Shown one piece after another: positions 23,464 to 34,476 of a stretch of 64,000 bases of DNA. The position numbers were made by a program, and so were the translations under genes. The stretch lies in the NCBI GenBank assembly GCA_022702705.1, contig CM040430.1, positions 76,883,239 through 76,947,238 on the forward strand, given 5' to 3'. The first letter of the stretch is position 1. Every line of letters begins with the position of its first letter. Source of the DNA: Papilionanthe hookeriana x Papilionanthe teres (lineage: Eukaryota; Streptophyta; Magnoliopsida; Asparagales; Orchidaceae). The notes below the pieces were generated by a model that made no database searches, was not told the DNA's origin, and was given only the letters and a program-made list of their open reading frames with translations.

Positions 23464-23660
23464 CTCGCCGTCGGCGACGAACTACCTCGCTGTCGGCGAG
23501 GCTTCTAGAAGGTCTTCGAACCGCGCTATCTCGCTGTCGGCGGGCTCTGGCTCGATTGTCGGCGAGACGGTTATAAATCCTTCGGAATTTCTTCCTCATA
23601 CCCTCGCCGTTGGCGAGCTCGATCTCGCCGTCGGCGGGCTCGATCTCGCTGTCGGCGACT
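23464..23660 (-). promoter_or_regulatory. U3 array of GC-rich near-palindromes (GCCGAC cores)
   Basis: Seven units close to ctcgccgtcggcgag. Each arm (tcgccg/cggcga) is an inverted repeat, and most contain GCCGAC on the element strand, the core of the plant DRE/CRT element. Six units occur at 32499-32675 and five at 63257-63410. Their position just upstream of the TATA box suggests transcription-factor binding. Confidence 0.6.
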
Positions 23661-23835
23661 CAAGACTAAATTGCATTATTTTCTTCCTTTTGCTCCAAAT
23701 CCGTTCCTTTTTATGATTTTTGCTTTTATCACCTAAATTCTTCATTCCTGCAACAAAATAAAGAAAATATCTTTCTTTAAAGTGCAATTTCACCAAAAAT
23801 AGGTATGAATTTCTTAATAAATTTTTCAGTGATCA

Positions 23836-25720
23836 AAATCCCCCAAACTTACTTATTACTTGTCCTCAAGTAATTTTAGTACTACATAAAAATAATGAGT
23901 TCTATAATAAGATTTTTTAATTTAAATAACTATGAATTAGATTAATTAATATCATAATAAAGTTAAATAAAAATAATTCATGTAATTTAATTAATCTTAT
24001 AGAAATAAATTATTTAGTTATCAGGTCTAAGATTTCTAGCTTACTATTCATTTCGAAATGACTATATTTAAAAGAATAACTACTTAAGATATTCATATGA
24101 TAAGAAATTCAAGAAAACACTATTAGGTAAAATTCTAATCCATAAACATAAGTTTGGAAATATCTAAGTTTTTCCTTTAGGTTAATTCAAATGAAGCCAA
24201 TTTTTTATAAGGCATCTCCTCAAGTTTCTCCTCATTTTTCTTTTTCTTTTTCTTTTTCTTTTCTTTTTCTTTTTCTTTTTCTAATGAGGATTACCGTATC
24301 CTGGAGAGCCTCGTTAATAATTTTGAACTTCATTTTCATCTTCCTAAATTTGAAACTTAGAAATATTTCTTAGCTTATATATACTTCATAGTTTTTACTT
24401 CACTCATTTTCAATCTTTTCTTTTTCACTTGAATACTTAAGAATTTTAATTTTAGAATATAGTTTTCCTTACTAAAAATAGTTTACTATATTCTTATTCC
24501 CTTTAACCAAATATTTTATTCTATTTAATTAATTAAAGCACTAGAAATATTTCATTTAACCTTTTATAATAATTAAATAAAATAATTCATATTAATTAAA
24601 TTGAAAAATTTGCTATAAAAATCATTTTATAATAATTTGAAAATAGAAATTGAGAACAAGTTAATAACTAAATTTGTATTTTACTCCCCCCCCAAACTTA
24701 AATTTTTATATCTCTCTATATAATGAAAAATGGAAAGTAAATAAATCATACCTTTCGAAGTTTAGGTATTTCTTTTTTTCTTTGAAATTTTTGCAGTGCT
24801 TTTTCATTTTTCATTGAACTCGTATCTGTTAGTATTCTCCATATATATATAACAATTTAAAGAAAATGCAGGGATAAAATCCGAGATAAGTATTAAATAC
24901 AACAATTAAAATTAACTCTACACTACACATATGAATTACTAACATATTAAAAACATTGAACTAACGCATTAACAATTTTACAACTTAAAACAATACGTAA
25001 TAAAATAAAAACATACTAAAGAAAACTAACATCCTATTTAACATAAAAACAAATGCAATTAACTAACACAAAAATAAAAACTAAACTACTATAACAATTC
25101 AAGCAAATTAATCTAACTAACATCCAATGTCTCACAACATAAAGTACTGAATATTACAAACATATAAAAGTTTCCAAAATAACTTAACATCAAACAAACA
25201 AAACAAATAAAGTCCTAATCTTCTATATTGAAGTCCCAAACTATATTGTCATCCCCTCCTTGATTTGCCTTTTATTATATTTCCGATCACATCATTTATT
25301 AATTTAATATGAAGATTAGCTACTTATATACAAACAAATTCACACAACACAACAAATTAACTTTAATATTGAAATCCATGAGATGTACAAACTAACATAA
25401 TTTTAAACTCTATAATCAAACTTCAATTCTCCAATCCTTACTACTAATCAAGCATCGCAAACCAATCCACGACACACTAAATGCCGATACAAAACTATGA
25501 CGCATATCTCAATTAAGTTTGAGATATTCAAATCATCACTCCACACATAATAAAATCTAAATCAAATCAAATAACATAAATACAAACATACTATGGAAAT
25601 CTTTACTACTACTCTTCAATGTCGAATCTTCATCTTCTCCGATATTTCCGATACGACGATGATTCTTAATAATAATTGAGTAGTAAAGTTTCAATAATAT
25701 GTACTAACTATTAAGATACA
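23836..25720 (-). other. Athila PPT and 3' non-coding region
   Basis: The minus strand reads aagtttgggggatttt directly before the LTR (PPT, 23836-23851). The rest is AT-rich with no frame above 60 codons in element sense, so no env-like ORF, sometimes present in Athila, is detectable. A (TTTTTC)n tract lies at 24235-24282, and a run of C (24685-24692) reads as a second purine tract in aagtttggggggg on the minus strand. Confidence 0.7.
24235..24282 (+). repeat. (TTTTTC)n microsatellite
   Basis: About eight imperfect hexamers of tttttc. On the element strand it is a purine (gaaaaa) tract in the 3' non-coding region. Confidence 0.9.
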
Positions 25721-27137
25721 ATAAAAATAAGTAACTAATATGGGTTGCCTCCCATAAAGCGCTTGGTTTAACGTCGTCGACCCGACCTAATTTCAATTAT
25801 TAATCGAGTCGACTAAGCATTAAAACCTCTTTATAGTTAGGTCTTATACCTTCGAAATATGGTTTTAATCTATGTCCATTAACTTTAAATTTATGTCCAA
25901 GCTTTTGGATCTTCGATTTCTATAGTTTCGTATGAAAATATTTGAGTTATGGTGAAAGGTCCTAACCATCGAGACTTCAATTTTCCAGAAATAATTTCAA
26001 TCTAGTATTATATAGCAAAACTTCCCGTCCCGGTTCAAAATTTCTCCGATTAATCTTCCGATCATGCCATAATTTCATCTTTTCTTTATAAATCTGATCA
26101 TTATCATATGATTCATTTCTTAATTCTTCCAATTCATTTAATTGCAGCAATCTTTTCTCACCAGCCTTCCTTCATATTATAATTAAATTCTTTAATCGCC
26201 CAATATGCTTTATGTTCTAATTCAACCGGTAAGTGGCATGTTTTTCCATATATAAGCCCGTAAGGAGTCATTCCAATCGGAGTTTTATAAGCGAATCCTA
26301 TAAGCCCATAATGCAGTTGTCTAATCTAATAGACCAATCTAACCTATTTGGGTTTACAGATTTTTCTAAAATACGTTTAATCTCACGATTAGATACTTCA
26401 GCTAATCCGCTAGTCTGTGGATGATAAACAGTGGATATATTATGAGTAATATTGTATTTTTCTACTAGTTTGTGAATGTGTTCATTTCTAAAATGAGTTC
26501 CTCCGTCGCTGATAATCACTCTCGCATTCCAAATCTAGTAAAAATATTTTTCATCGAAATTTTGAAACACTCTTAAGCATCACACCTAGGTAAAGCTTGT
26601 GCCTCAATCCATTTGGAAACATAATCAACAACTACTAATATATATGAGTTTCCAAATGAAGGATTAAAAGGTCCCATAAAATCTAATCCCCAAACATCAA
26701 AAATTTCAACTTCTAATATAAAATTCGTAGGCATTTCGTTTTTTTAGATATATTTCCTACTCTTTCGACATTTATCGCAAGTTTTAATATATCCGTATAC
26801 ATCTCTAAATAGAGTAGGCCAAGAAAATCCAGATTGTAGAATCTTATAAGCAGCTTTATCGGTCCCAAGATGTCCTCCAAAATCGAATCATGACATTTTT
26901 GAATAATTGGTTCAGTTTCTTCATAAGGTACACATCTTCTAATAATTAAATCCTTACATCGCTTATATAAATATGGTTCATCCCAAAAATAGGTTTTCGT
27001 ATCATGGATGAATTTTTTCCGTTGTTGTAAAGTTAACATAGGTGGTAAAATATTACTAACTATATAGTTTACTATATCAAGCATACCATGGTATTTTCCA
27101 CTCATTGATATTATATAGTTGTTCATCGAAAAATCGT
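25721..27137 (-). pseudogene. Athila integrase remnant
   Basis: Integrase in several frames. The N-terminal part at 27126-26713 has TLQQRKKFIHDTKTYFWDEP, LIIRRCVP, then CHDS and an altered zinc-binding end. The catalytic core at 26519-26298 has IISDGGTHFRN (Asp) and HPQTSGLAEVSNREIKRIL (Glu). The frame is broken around 26520-26710 and again below 26298. The far end near 25740-25790 still encodes TTLNQALYGRQP, like the usual end of Athila pol. Not functional. Confidence 0.85.
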
Positions 27138-28519
27138 CTATAATTTCATTTTCAATATCGATAATTCATGATTTTCTAATCTCGATAAATGATCCGCAAT
27201 TCGATTATCAGTTCCTTTCTTATTAACGATCTCAAAATCGAATTCTTGCATTAATAGCATCCATCTAATTAATCTTGGTTTGGAATCTTTCTTTTGCATT
27301 AAATATTTGATAGCAGAATGATCGGTATGCACGATACATTTTGTTCCAATCGATAAGGTCTAAATTTATTAAAACCATATACTACCGCTAATAATTCTCT
27401 TTTCAGTAATCGTATAATTTATTTCAAGCATCATTTAGAGTTTTACTAGCATAGTATATAACTTTAAAAATCTTTTCATATCTTTGCCCAAGAACTGCTC
27501 CTACAGCATAATCACTAGCATCACACATAAGCTCAAATGGTTTCTCCCATTTAGGTGAAACTATTATAAGTGTTGTAATTAATTTTTCTTTTAAGAGTTC
27601 AAAAGCATTCAGGCATTCGATTGTAAATTCAAATTTCTTGTCCTTTTCGAGAAGTTGGCATAGAGGTTTAGTAATTTTTGAAAAATCTTTTATATAGCGT
27701 CTGTAAAATCCAGCATGTCCAAGAAAACTTCTCACCCCTTTTACCGTAGTTGGAGGTGGTAATTTAGCTATAACTTGAATTTTTGCGGGGTCCACTTCCA
27801 TGCCTTTTTCTGAAATTTTATGCCCTAATACAATGCCGCCCGCAACCATAAATTGACATTTCTCCCAATTTAGAACTAAATTTATTTTCTCACATACTTC
27901 TAATACTTTTTCAAGATGAGTTAAGCATGTTTCAAATGATGTTCCAAATACAGAGAAATCATCCATAAATACTTCTATTCCATTATCAATTAACTTACTA
28001 AATATAGACATCATACATCTCTCGGAATGTTGCTTGGTGCATTACATAATCCAAAAGGCATTCTTCGAAAAGCGAAAGTTCCATAAGGACTAGTAAATGT
28101 AGTTTTCTCTTGATCCTCGTGAGCAATTTGTATTTGATGATAACCGGTGTATCCATCTAGAAAACAAAAATACTTATGTCCGGCTAATCTATCTAACATC
28201 CGGTCTAGAAATGGTAAAGGGAAGTGATCTTTCCCGGTGGCGGTATTTAATTTCCTATAATCAATACATATACGCCAACCAAGTAACTTGTCTTATAGGA
28301 ATAAGATCGTTATTTTCATTGGCGGTGACTGGTCACTCCTCCCTTCTTAGGAACAGAGTGAATTGGGCTTACCCAAGCACTCGTCGAAATAGGATATATA
28401 ATACCATTATCTAACCATTTTAAAATTTCTTTCTTAACTACTTCTTTCATTATCGGGTTTAATCTCCTTTGGGGATCCGCTTTAGGTTTATGTTCATCAT
28501 CTAAAATAATTCTATGCAT
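27138..28519 (-). pseudogene. Athila reverse transcriptase and RNase H remnant
   Basis: RT begins MHRIILDDEHKPKADPQRRL at 28519 with VSPIHSVPKKGG. The frame breaks at 28200-28316, then LDRLAGHKYFCFLDGYTGYH, TSPYGTFAFRRMPFGLCNAP, and (27424-28014) EVFMDDFSVFG, the catalytic DD. LVLNWEKCQFMV, FLGHAGFYRRYIKDFSKITK and MCDASDYAVGAVLGQ (RNase H Asp) follow. RNase H ends at 27332-27138 with MHTDHSAIKYLM and RIADHLSRL. Several frameshifts and stops. It would have copied the Athila RNA from tRNA-Asp. Confidence 0.9.
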
Positions 28520-28574
28520 ACGGATCGAAGGACTAATTCCTTTAATATCCGCTAAAGTCCAACCAAAAGTTTTC

Positions 28575-29603
28575 TTATATTTTTTTAAAGTTTCTAAAAG
28601 TTTTTGTTCTTGAGATTCGTTTAATGCAGTATGAAATAATAACTGGTAAAGTTGAAGAATTACCTAAATAACCATATTTCAAATGATCGGGTAATATTTT
28701 TAGCTCAAGTTCGGGAGTTTTAATAATTGATGGAACTATATTCTTGTCGGTGTTTTCGGTATTATCCAAAAATTCAAATCTTTCCTGAATATAATCTAAT
28801 TCTTCATTATTATCTTCAATTAATTCAGTGTTTTCTTTTTCTAATTTATCTTCGTAATATTCCTTAAAATGTTCTTGTTGTAAATGTTCAAGTATTTCCA
28901 TCCGAAAACATTCATCATCTTTTTCTAACGCAGGATATTTCATTGATTTTGCAATATTAAATGTAACTTTTTGGTCATTTACTCTCATAGTTAATTCTCC
29001 TTTCTTAACATCAATCATAGCTTTTCCAGTAGCTAAAAATGTTCTTCCTAAAATGATAGGAATTTCTTTATCTTCCTCCAAATCTAAAACAATAAAATCT
29101 ACTGGGAATATAAATTTATCCACTTTTACTAACACATCTTCAATAACTCCCTTAGGATAGGTAACCGAACGATCAGCTAATTGAAGGGTTACTGAAGTAG
29201 GTGTAATTTTTCCTAATCCTAATCTCTTAAAAATCGATAGAGGCATTAGATTGATGCTTGCTCCTAAGTCACACAAAGCTTTTCCATAAAATTTTTCTCC
29301 TATAGCGCAGGGTATAGTGAAACTACCAGGATCTTTCAATTTTTCAGAAGCTTCTTCCGAATAATAGCACTACACTCTTCACTAAGTGCGACTCGTTTCA
29401 TTATCGGTGAATTTTCTTTTCTTATTTAGAATATCTTTCATAAATTTTACATAATTTGGCATCCGATCTAAAGCTTCGACAAAAGGTATATTGATTGTTA
29501 ATTTCTTTAATATTTCAAGGAATTTAGCAAATTGTTTATCTTTTTTATGTTGAGCTAGTCGTTGAGGAAATGGTGGTGGAGGTTTTTCAACGTAAATTTT
29601 CAT
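28575..29603 (-). pseudogene. Athila protease region
   Basis: Aspartic protease domain at 29339-28575 (254 codons): IPCAIGEKFYGKALCDLGAS with the DLGAS active site, NLMPLSIFKRLGLG, IILGRTFLATGKAMIDV. The upstream frame 29603-29382 (KIYVEKPPPPFPQRL, KKLTINIPFVEALDRMPNYV) is the conserved Athila gag-protease linker, separated by a short frame break at 29340-29381. An acidic tail follows the protease. Confidence 0.9.
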
Positions 29604-29627
29604 AGGTATTAAAGGATGTTCTAAGTT

Positions 29628-31109
29628 TCAATCTTGTTGAAGTGTTTCCTTTTCAATTTCCACTTCCTCTTTTTGGCTTTCAAGTTCTTTTTGAATTTGA
29701 GGTTCTAATTCTTTTCCACTCCTTAGTTGTATTGCTTTAATTTGTTCTTTTCCTTGATCTTTAGGATTTATTTCCACATTACTAGGAAAAGTTCCAGGTA
29801 TTCTATTATTTAGCGCATAGATAGCAATATGTCCAAGTTGAGTTTCGATATTTTTAATAGATGTTCCTTGAATTTGTAATTGATTTCCTTGAATTTGTAG
29901 TTGATTTCCTTGATTTTGTAGTTGATGACCCATATTCAAAATTAATTCATCCATAGATAATTTCTTATCTTTGAATTGAGGGTTATTGTTATTAAATCCA
30001 GGTGGGTAATTAGGTTTATAGTTTGGATTCGCTTGATTAGGTTGATTCATCCATTGTTGATTAGATGTGTTATTCCAATTAAAATTTGGATGAGTTTTCC
30101 AACCAGGATTATAATAGTTTGAATAAGGGTTATTAGTTCTATTATTAATAGCATTTAAAGTTTCATAATTAGATTAAGATTCTATGATTTGTCCAGATGA
30201 GTTTTCTTCTAAAGTAGGAGAGTAGTTCATTCCAAAATGATCTAATTTCTTAGATATAGCAGCAATTTGAGAAGCTAACATAGATATTGCATCGTTTTCA
30301 TGAATGCTGGCTATCTTTTTTGGATTTACTCTATCAAGCAGGCCATTGGAAATTATTTGTTGCCATTTCTTCGATTAGTGCATAGGCTTCATCAAATGGT
30401 TTAGACATTAATGAACCTCCAAGAAGAACATCGATGATTGATCTTAAGGATCCTACTAATCCATTATAAAAGGTTTGAATAATCGACCAATCCGGTAGCG
30501 CATGATGTGGGCATTTCCTAAGAAGTTCCTTAAATCTCTCCCAAGCTTCATATATTGATTCTCCATCTAACTGACAAAAAGAAGTTATATCATTTCTAAA
30601 CTTAGCAGATTTAGATGGTGGAAAATATTTGGATAGAAATTTTTGTGATAATTCTCCCCAAGTTTTAATAGATCTAGGTGCTAACGAATTCGACCACATT
30701 TTAGCCTTATCCCTTAATGAAAAAGGAAAAAGTCTAAGTCTTATAAGCATCGTCGGATACTCCTTGATATTTAAAAGTAGCACAAAGTTCTAGAAAACTA
30801 GCAAGATGTAAGTTAGGATCTTCGTAGGTGAACCACTAAATTGATTGTTTTGTACCATTTGGATAATTGCGAGTTTAAGTTCAAATGAATTAGCAACTAC
30901 ATCGTGGTTTTGAATAGTAAAAGAATTTCATCTGATGTAGGGTTGGCATAATCTCTTAATGGTCTTTGTTGGTTCATATTTTGAATTTCAGGAATATTCG
31001 TCATTTGTGTTAAATTTATAATTTGTTTCTTTTATTTTCTAATTCTTTTAATTGTACGCTCTAATTCAGAATCGTAAGGTATTAAATTTTCGTTTCCAAA
31101 TTTGCGCAT
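29628..31109 (-). pseudogene. Athila gag remnant
   Basis: Starts at an ATG at 31109 (MRKFGNENLIPYDSELERTI) with a stop after about 25 residues. The gag core lies at 30783-30334: IRLRLFPFSLRDKAKMWSNS, LSQKFLSKYFPPSKSAKFRN, ESIYEAWERFKELLRKCPHH, which is the retrotransposon gag family. The C-terminal portion at 30050-29628 is Asn/Gln-rich with repeated GNQLQIQ units and IQLRSGKELEPQ. Frameshifts lie near 30050-30334 and 30784-30900. Confidence 0.88.
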
Positions 31110-31189
31110 ACAATTTTAGAATAGATATTAATTTATTTATTATGATTATTTTAAAATAGTCTCTTACTCTAGTAAATTTTTCTTACTTT

Positions 31190-31206
31190 CCCCAGCAACG
31201 GCGCCA
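31190..31206 (-). other. Athila PBS, tRNA-Asp type
   Basis: Minus strand TGGCGCCGTTGCTGGGG, matching the plant tRNA-Asp 3' end with one difference, about six bases inside the 5' LTR end at 31213. A second, diverged copy lies inside each LTR. Confidence 0.88.
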
Positions 31207-31212
31207 AAAACT

Positions 31213-32851
31213 TGGCCCACAATTTTATATTATGATATTTTTAATTTAATTGCAACGACGCCAAAAACTTGACCCCGCTATATTATATGTATAGAATTGT
31301 AATTGTTTATGTTGTGGATGCTACGCAAGTATACGTATCGTATCAAGTAATACGAGGCTCTAGTGGAGTCCTCGGTTATCGATCCCACAGGGAAATAGAA
31401 AATTAAATAACAACTAATTTTAAAATAATAATAATAATAATTTTAAAATAAGTATACGAAAATTTGGAATTCTAAATTTAAGCGCAATAAAGTAAACTAA
31501 GTATTTTAATTAGGTAACTTAACTAAGTAGAAAATTAATACGTATTGAAAGTGCAGGAAATTAAACTAATAACTAAATAAGTATTAACTATTCAGAAAAA
31601 GTATCTTTCCCCTTGTTTAGAAATTTAAGTGATTGATGAATTTAAATAGATAATTTTAAGGTATTGTGACAAATAGGAGCATTTCTTATTCTTTACCCTT
31701 TGGTCCAGGTGTAAAGAATATTGACTAATCCTATGTTTGATCATCGAATCGCAGCTACAGTCGGGAGGATACCGATCGCCACTTCGTAGCTCCCACGTTC
31801 CCCTCGCCCGAGGGCTAACATCTACACTTCAGCTCTCAAACAATAGGACCGAATTGAATATTTTAGTCCGTCACACTAAAATGCTCAATTCTACGCCCGA
31901 TGATATTATTTCCCTATTTATTCGCACCTTCCTTCCAAGGCTTTTGAATTCCCCGAATATCCGATGTAATTTTTACTATAGTTGATATTCAACATATTTT
32001 AACAAATCAAATGGCCAGTTTGAAAGTAAATTAAGTTTTAAGTAAAAATTATCACAATTTATTAATTTATATAAAAGTACTTCTATTTTTAGTTCATCAA
32101 GTCACTTAATTTCATAAACAGGAAGAAAGACTAATAAACTACTCAGAATGCATGGGAACTAAACTAAGCATGGATTTCATTTAAAGTTAAAAACAATAAA
32201 TACAAATACTTATCTCGATTTATCCCTAGCGTACTCCTCGTAGTTTCTTTGACTCTTCCTTCCAAGACAGACACGACTCACTAATTACTCACTAAACTCA
32301 CTCAAGACACAATTTGACACACAAAACCGCACTTAAAAGACACAAAAATAACACACTTAGAACACACACGACACAAAATAACACACTTAGAAGCTGAATT
32401 TCGGCCTCTACATATAGAGGTAGGCAAAGGTCCAAGAGGTGTGTAAGCATCTCTTCAAAAGGTGTCCAGGTTCAATGTATCTGCGCCATTTTAACTAGCT
32501 CGCCGTCGGCGACGAACTACCTCGCCGTCGGCCGAGGCTTCTAGAAGGTCTTCGAACCGCGCTATCTCGGCTGTCGGCGGGCTCGGGCTCGTCGTCGGCG
32601 AGACAGCTTATAAATCCTTCAGAATTTCTTCCTCATACCCTCGCCGTCGGCGGGCTTGATCTCGCCGTCGGCAACTCAGCACAAATTGCATTATTTTCTT
32701 CCTTTTTGCTCCAAATCCGTTCCTTTTTATGATTTTTGCTTTTATCACCTAAATTCTCCATTCCTGCAACAAAATAAATAAAATACCTTTCTTTAAAGTG
32801 CAATTTCATCAAAAATAGGTATGAATTTCTTAATAAATTTTTCAGTGATCA
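31213..32851 (-). repeat. Athila 5' LTR
   Basis: 1,639 bp, TGATCACTG at 32851 to TGGGCCA at 31213. Six GC-rich near-palindromes lie at 32499-32675, an HSE-like site at 32538-32547, and a substituted TATA palindrome at 32406-32419. It shares with the 3' LTR a PBS-like motif at about 31251-31275. Confidence 0.95.
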
Positions 32852-32856
32852 CAGGG
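32852..32856. other. Target-site duplication of Athila, right copy (CAGGG)
   Basis: Identical to 22175-22179. Confidence 0.95.
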
Positions 32857-34476
32857 CTCCGAGAGAATCGTCTAAAGCCGCGGTATAAAGTATCAACGGT
32901 CTACCTGAGACTGGGGCTGATAAGATAGGAGGTGTCATTAAATATTGCTTAACGTCCTTGAAAGCCCGCTGGCATTTCTCATCCCAAACAAATTTGGCGT
33001 CCTTTTTAACCAATGCCGAGAAGGGCTGACACCTACCTGACAAGTTCGAGATAAAGCGTCGAAGATATGCCAACTTCCCTTGAAAGGATCGTAGTTGTTT
33101 CAAAGTTTTGGGAGGAGGCAATTCTAAAATAGCTTTAATCTTCTCTGGATCGATTTCAATCCCGCGATGTCCGACAACAAATCCTAAGAATTTCCCGGAG
33201 GTGACGCCAAGGCGCATTTTAAGGGATTCATCTAAAGGTTAAATTGTCTTAGTCGCTCGAAAACAATTCTCAAATCATACAGGTGATCTTCCTTCAGTTT
33301 ACTTTCGATGACCACATCATCCACGTAGCATTCGACTTGGTTGTGAATGAGATCATCGAAAATCTTCGTCATCGCTCTTTGGTATGTTGCTCCTGCGTTC
33401 TTTAGTCCGAATGGCATCACTGTGTAGCAGTATAACCCGATCGGCGTTCTGAAGGCTGTAAGCTTTTCATCTTCTGATGCCATCTTCATCTAGTTGTATC
33501 CCGAAGATCCATCCATGAAAGAAAAGATTTCATGTGTTGAAGCGATGTCGATCATCAATTCTGGGATTGGTAGTGGAAATTCATCCTTTGGACATGCTTT
33601 ATTCAAATCTCTGAAATCCACGCAGATTCTGATCTGACCATTCTTCTTTCTGACTGGTACCACGTTTGCTAACCAAGTTGGGTATTGTTCTTCACGGACA
33701 AATTTAGCGTCTATTAGCTTTTTAACTTCGGCTATAACGTGTTGTTCAATCTCTAGACACATTCTTCTTGGAGATTGTCTAACTGGAACAGCAGTGGGAT
33801 CCACTCCTAATTTGTGAACGGTGACTTTGGGAGCTAATCCTGGCATTTCGTCGTAACTCTAAGCAAAACAGTCTTTGAATTCCATTAGTAGTTTAATTAT
33901 GTCTTCGGAGTCTTCTTTATTTAGTAAGGAGCTAACAAAGGTCGGCCTAGGCTCTTCGCTAGTACCTAAGTTAACTTCCATTAACTCGTCTATTGTAGAT
34001 TTGATTTCTTCTTCGAATTCTGGTGGAGCATCTCCGATTTACAGATCTTCTGAAGCTTCCAAGCAGTCTTCATTAGACTCGCGAGTGACAACCAAGCAAA
34101 ATCCCGTATCGTCAACAGACCCTACCGTGCCAAATCCGAGACCATGTTTTAAATTGGGAGGCCGACTGGCATTATTCCATAATTTTTCAAAATGTTGTGA
34201 TTGACCTTTTGTCCATCGTCGAGGTAAGACTCCACGTTGAATTAAATTTTGAACACAGGGAGAGTACCACTCAAAAGGCAGTTCCATTAATTCGGAAGAG
34301 GTAACATCTTCAAATTGTACATCACTTTCAATTTTGGAAGAAGAAGCACCACGGTAGAACTTAATCGGCTTAGCACCACCACCATGCACTTCCTTGACCA
34401 CCATACCCTCGATCTTATTAGAATGGATCGGAGTCAGGGTCATAGTATGTACATAATTGTTAATCTTCTCGTACAT
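32857..34476 (-). pseudogene. Reverse transcriptase and RNase H start of element 1
   Basis: Tat-type RT with linker. The linker (34476-34039) has YVHTMTLTPIHSNKIEGMVV and LPFEWYSPCVQNLIQRGVLP. RT shows FVREEQYPTWLANVVPVRKK, IRICVDFRDLNKACPKDEFP, FSFMDGSSGYN, VMPFGLKNAGATYQRAM and CYVDDVV (catalytic YVDD). RNase H starts with LYTAALDDSLGAL before the Athila insertion. Element 2 shows where the lesions are: TAG for Trp at about 33858, TAG for Gln at 33490, TAG for Lys at 33232, a one-base deletion near 33218, and a stop after EASEDL near 34038. Scattered lesions indicate neutral decay, not a programmed readthrough. Confidence 0.92.

Larger units (their letters stand above)
22180..23835 (-). repeat. 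Athila 3' LTR
   Basis: 1,656 bp. In element sense: TGATCACTG start at 23835, a U3 with seven near-palindromic units (23464-23660), an HSE-like cttctagaag (23502-23511), a TATA box at 23374-23382 inside the palindrome ctctatatatagag (23371-23384), and a 3' terminus with a PBS-like copy (about 22219-22243). Confidence 0.95.
22180..32851 (-). mobile_element. Athila-type Ty3/gypsy retrotransposon nested in element 1
   Basis: Complete 10,672-bp element: 5' LTR 31213-32851 (TGATCACTG start), tRNA-Asp PBS at 31190-31206, gag, protease, RT, RNase H, integrase on the minus strand, a 1.9 kb non-coding 3' region, PPT and 3' LTR 22180-23835 (ending GGGTCA). It has a perfect CAGGG target duplication. Athila identity comes from the pol motifs (ISTSAWVSPIHSVPKKGG, FLDGYTGYHQIQIA, RRMPFGLCNAPS, EVFMDDFSVFG), the tRNA-Asp PBS and an AAGTTTGGGGGA PPT. 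The two LTRs differ by numerous substitutions and small indels. All coding parts are broken. Confidence 0.95.

Noticed and set aside
23836..25720. Possible env-like ORF of Athila
   Set aside because: No frame over 60 codons in element sense and no hydrophobic or signal-like segment; the region appears non-coding in this copy.
33232..33860. Programmed TAG readthrough in element 1 pol
   Set aside because: Three TAG codons replace Trp, Gln and Lys at unrelated places and are absent in element 2; frameshifts accompany them. This is decay.
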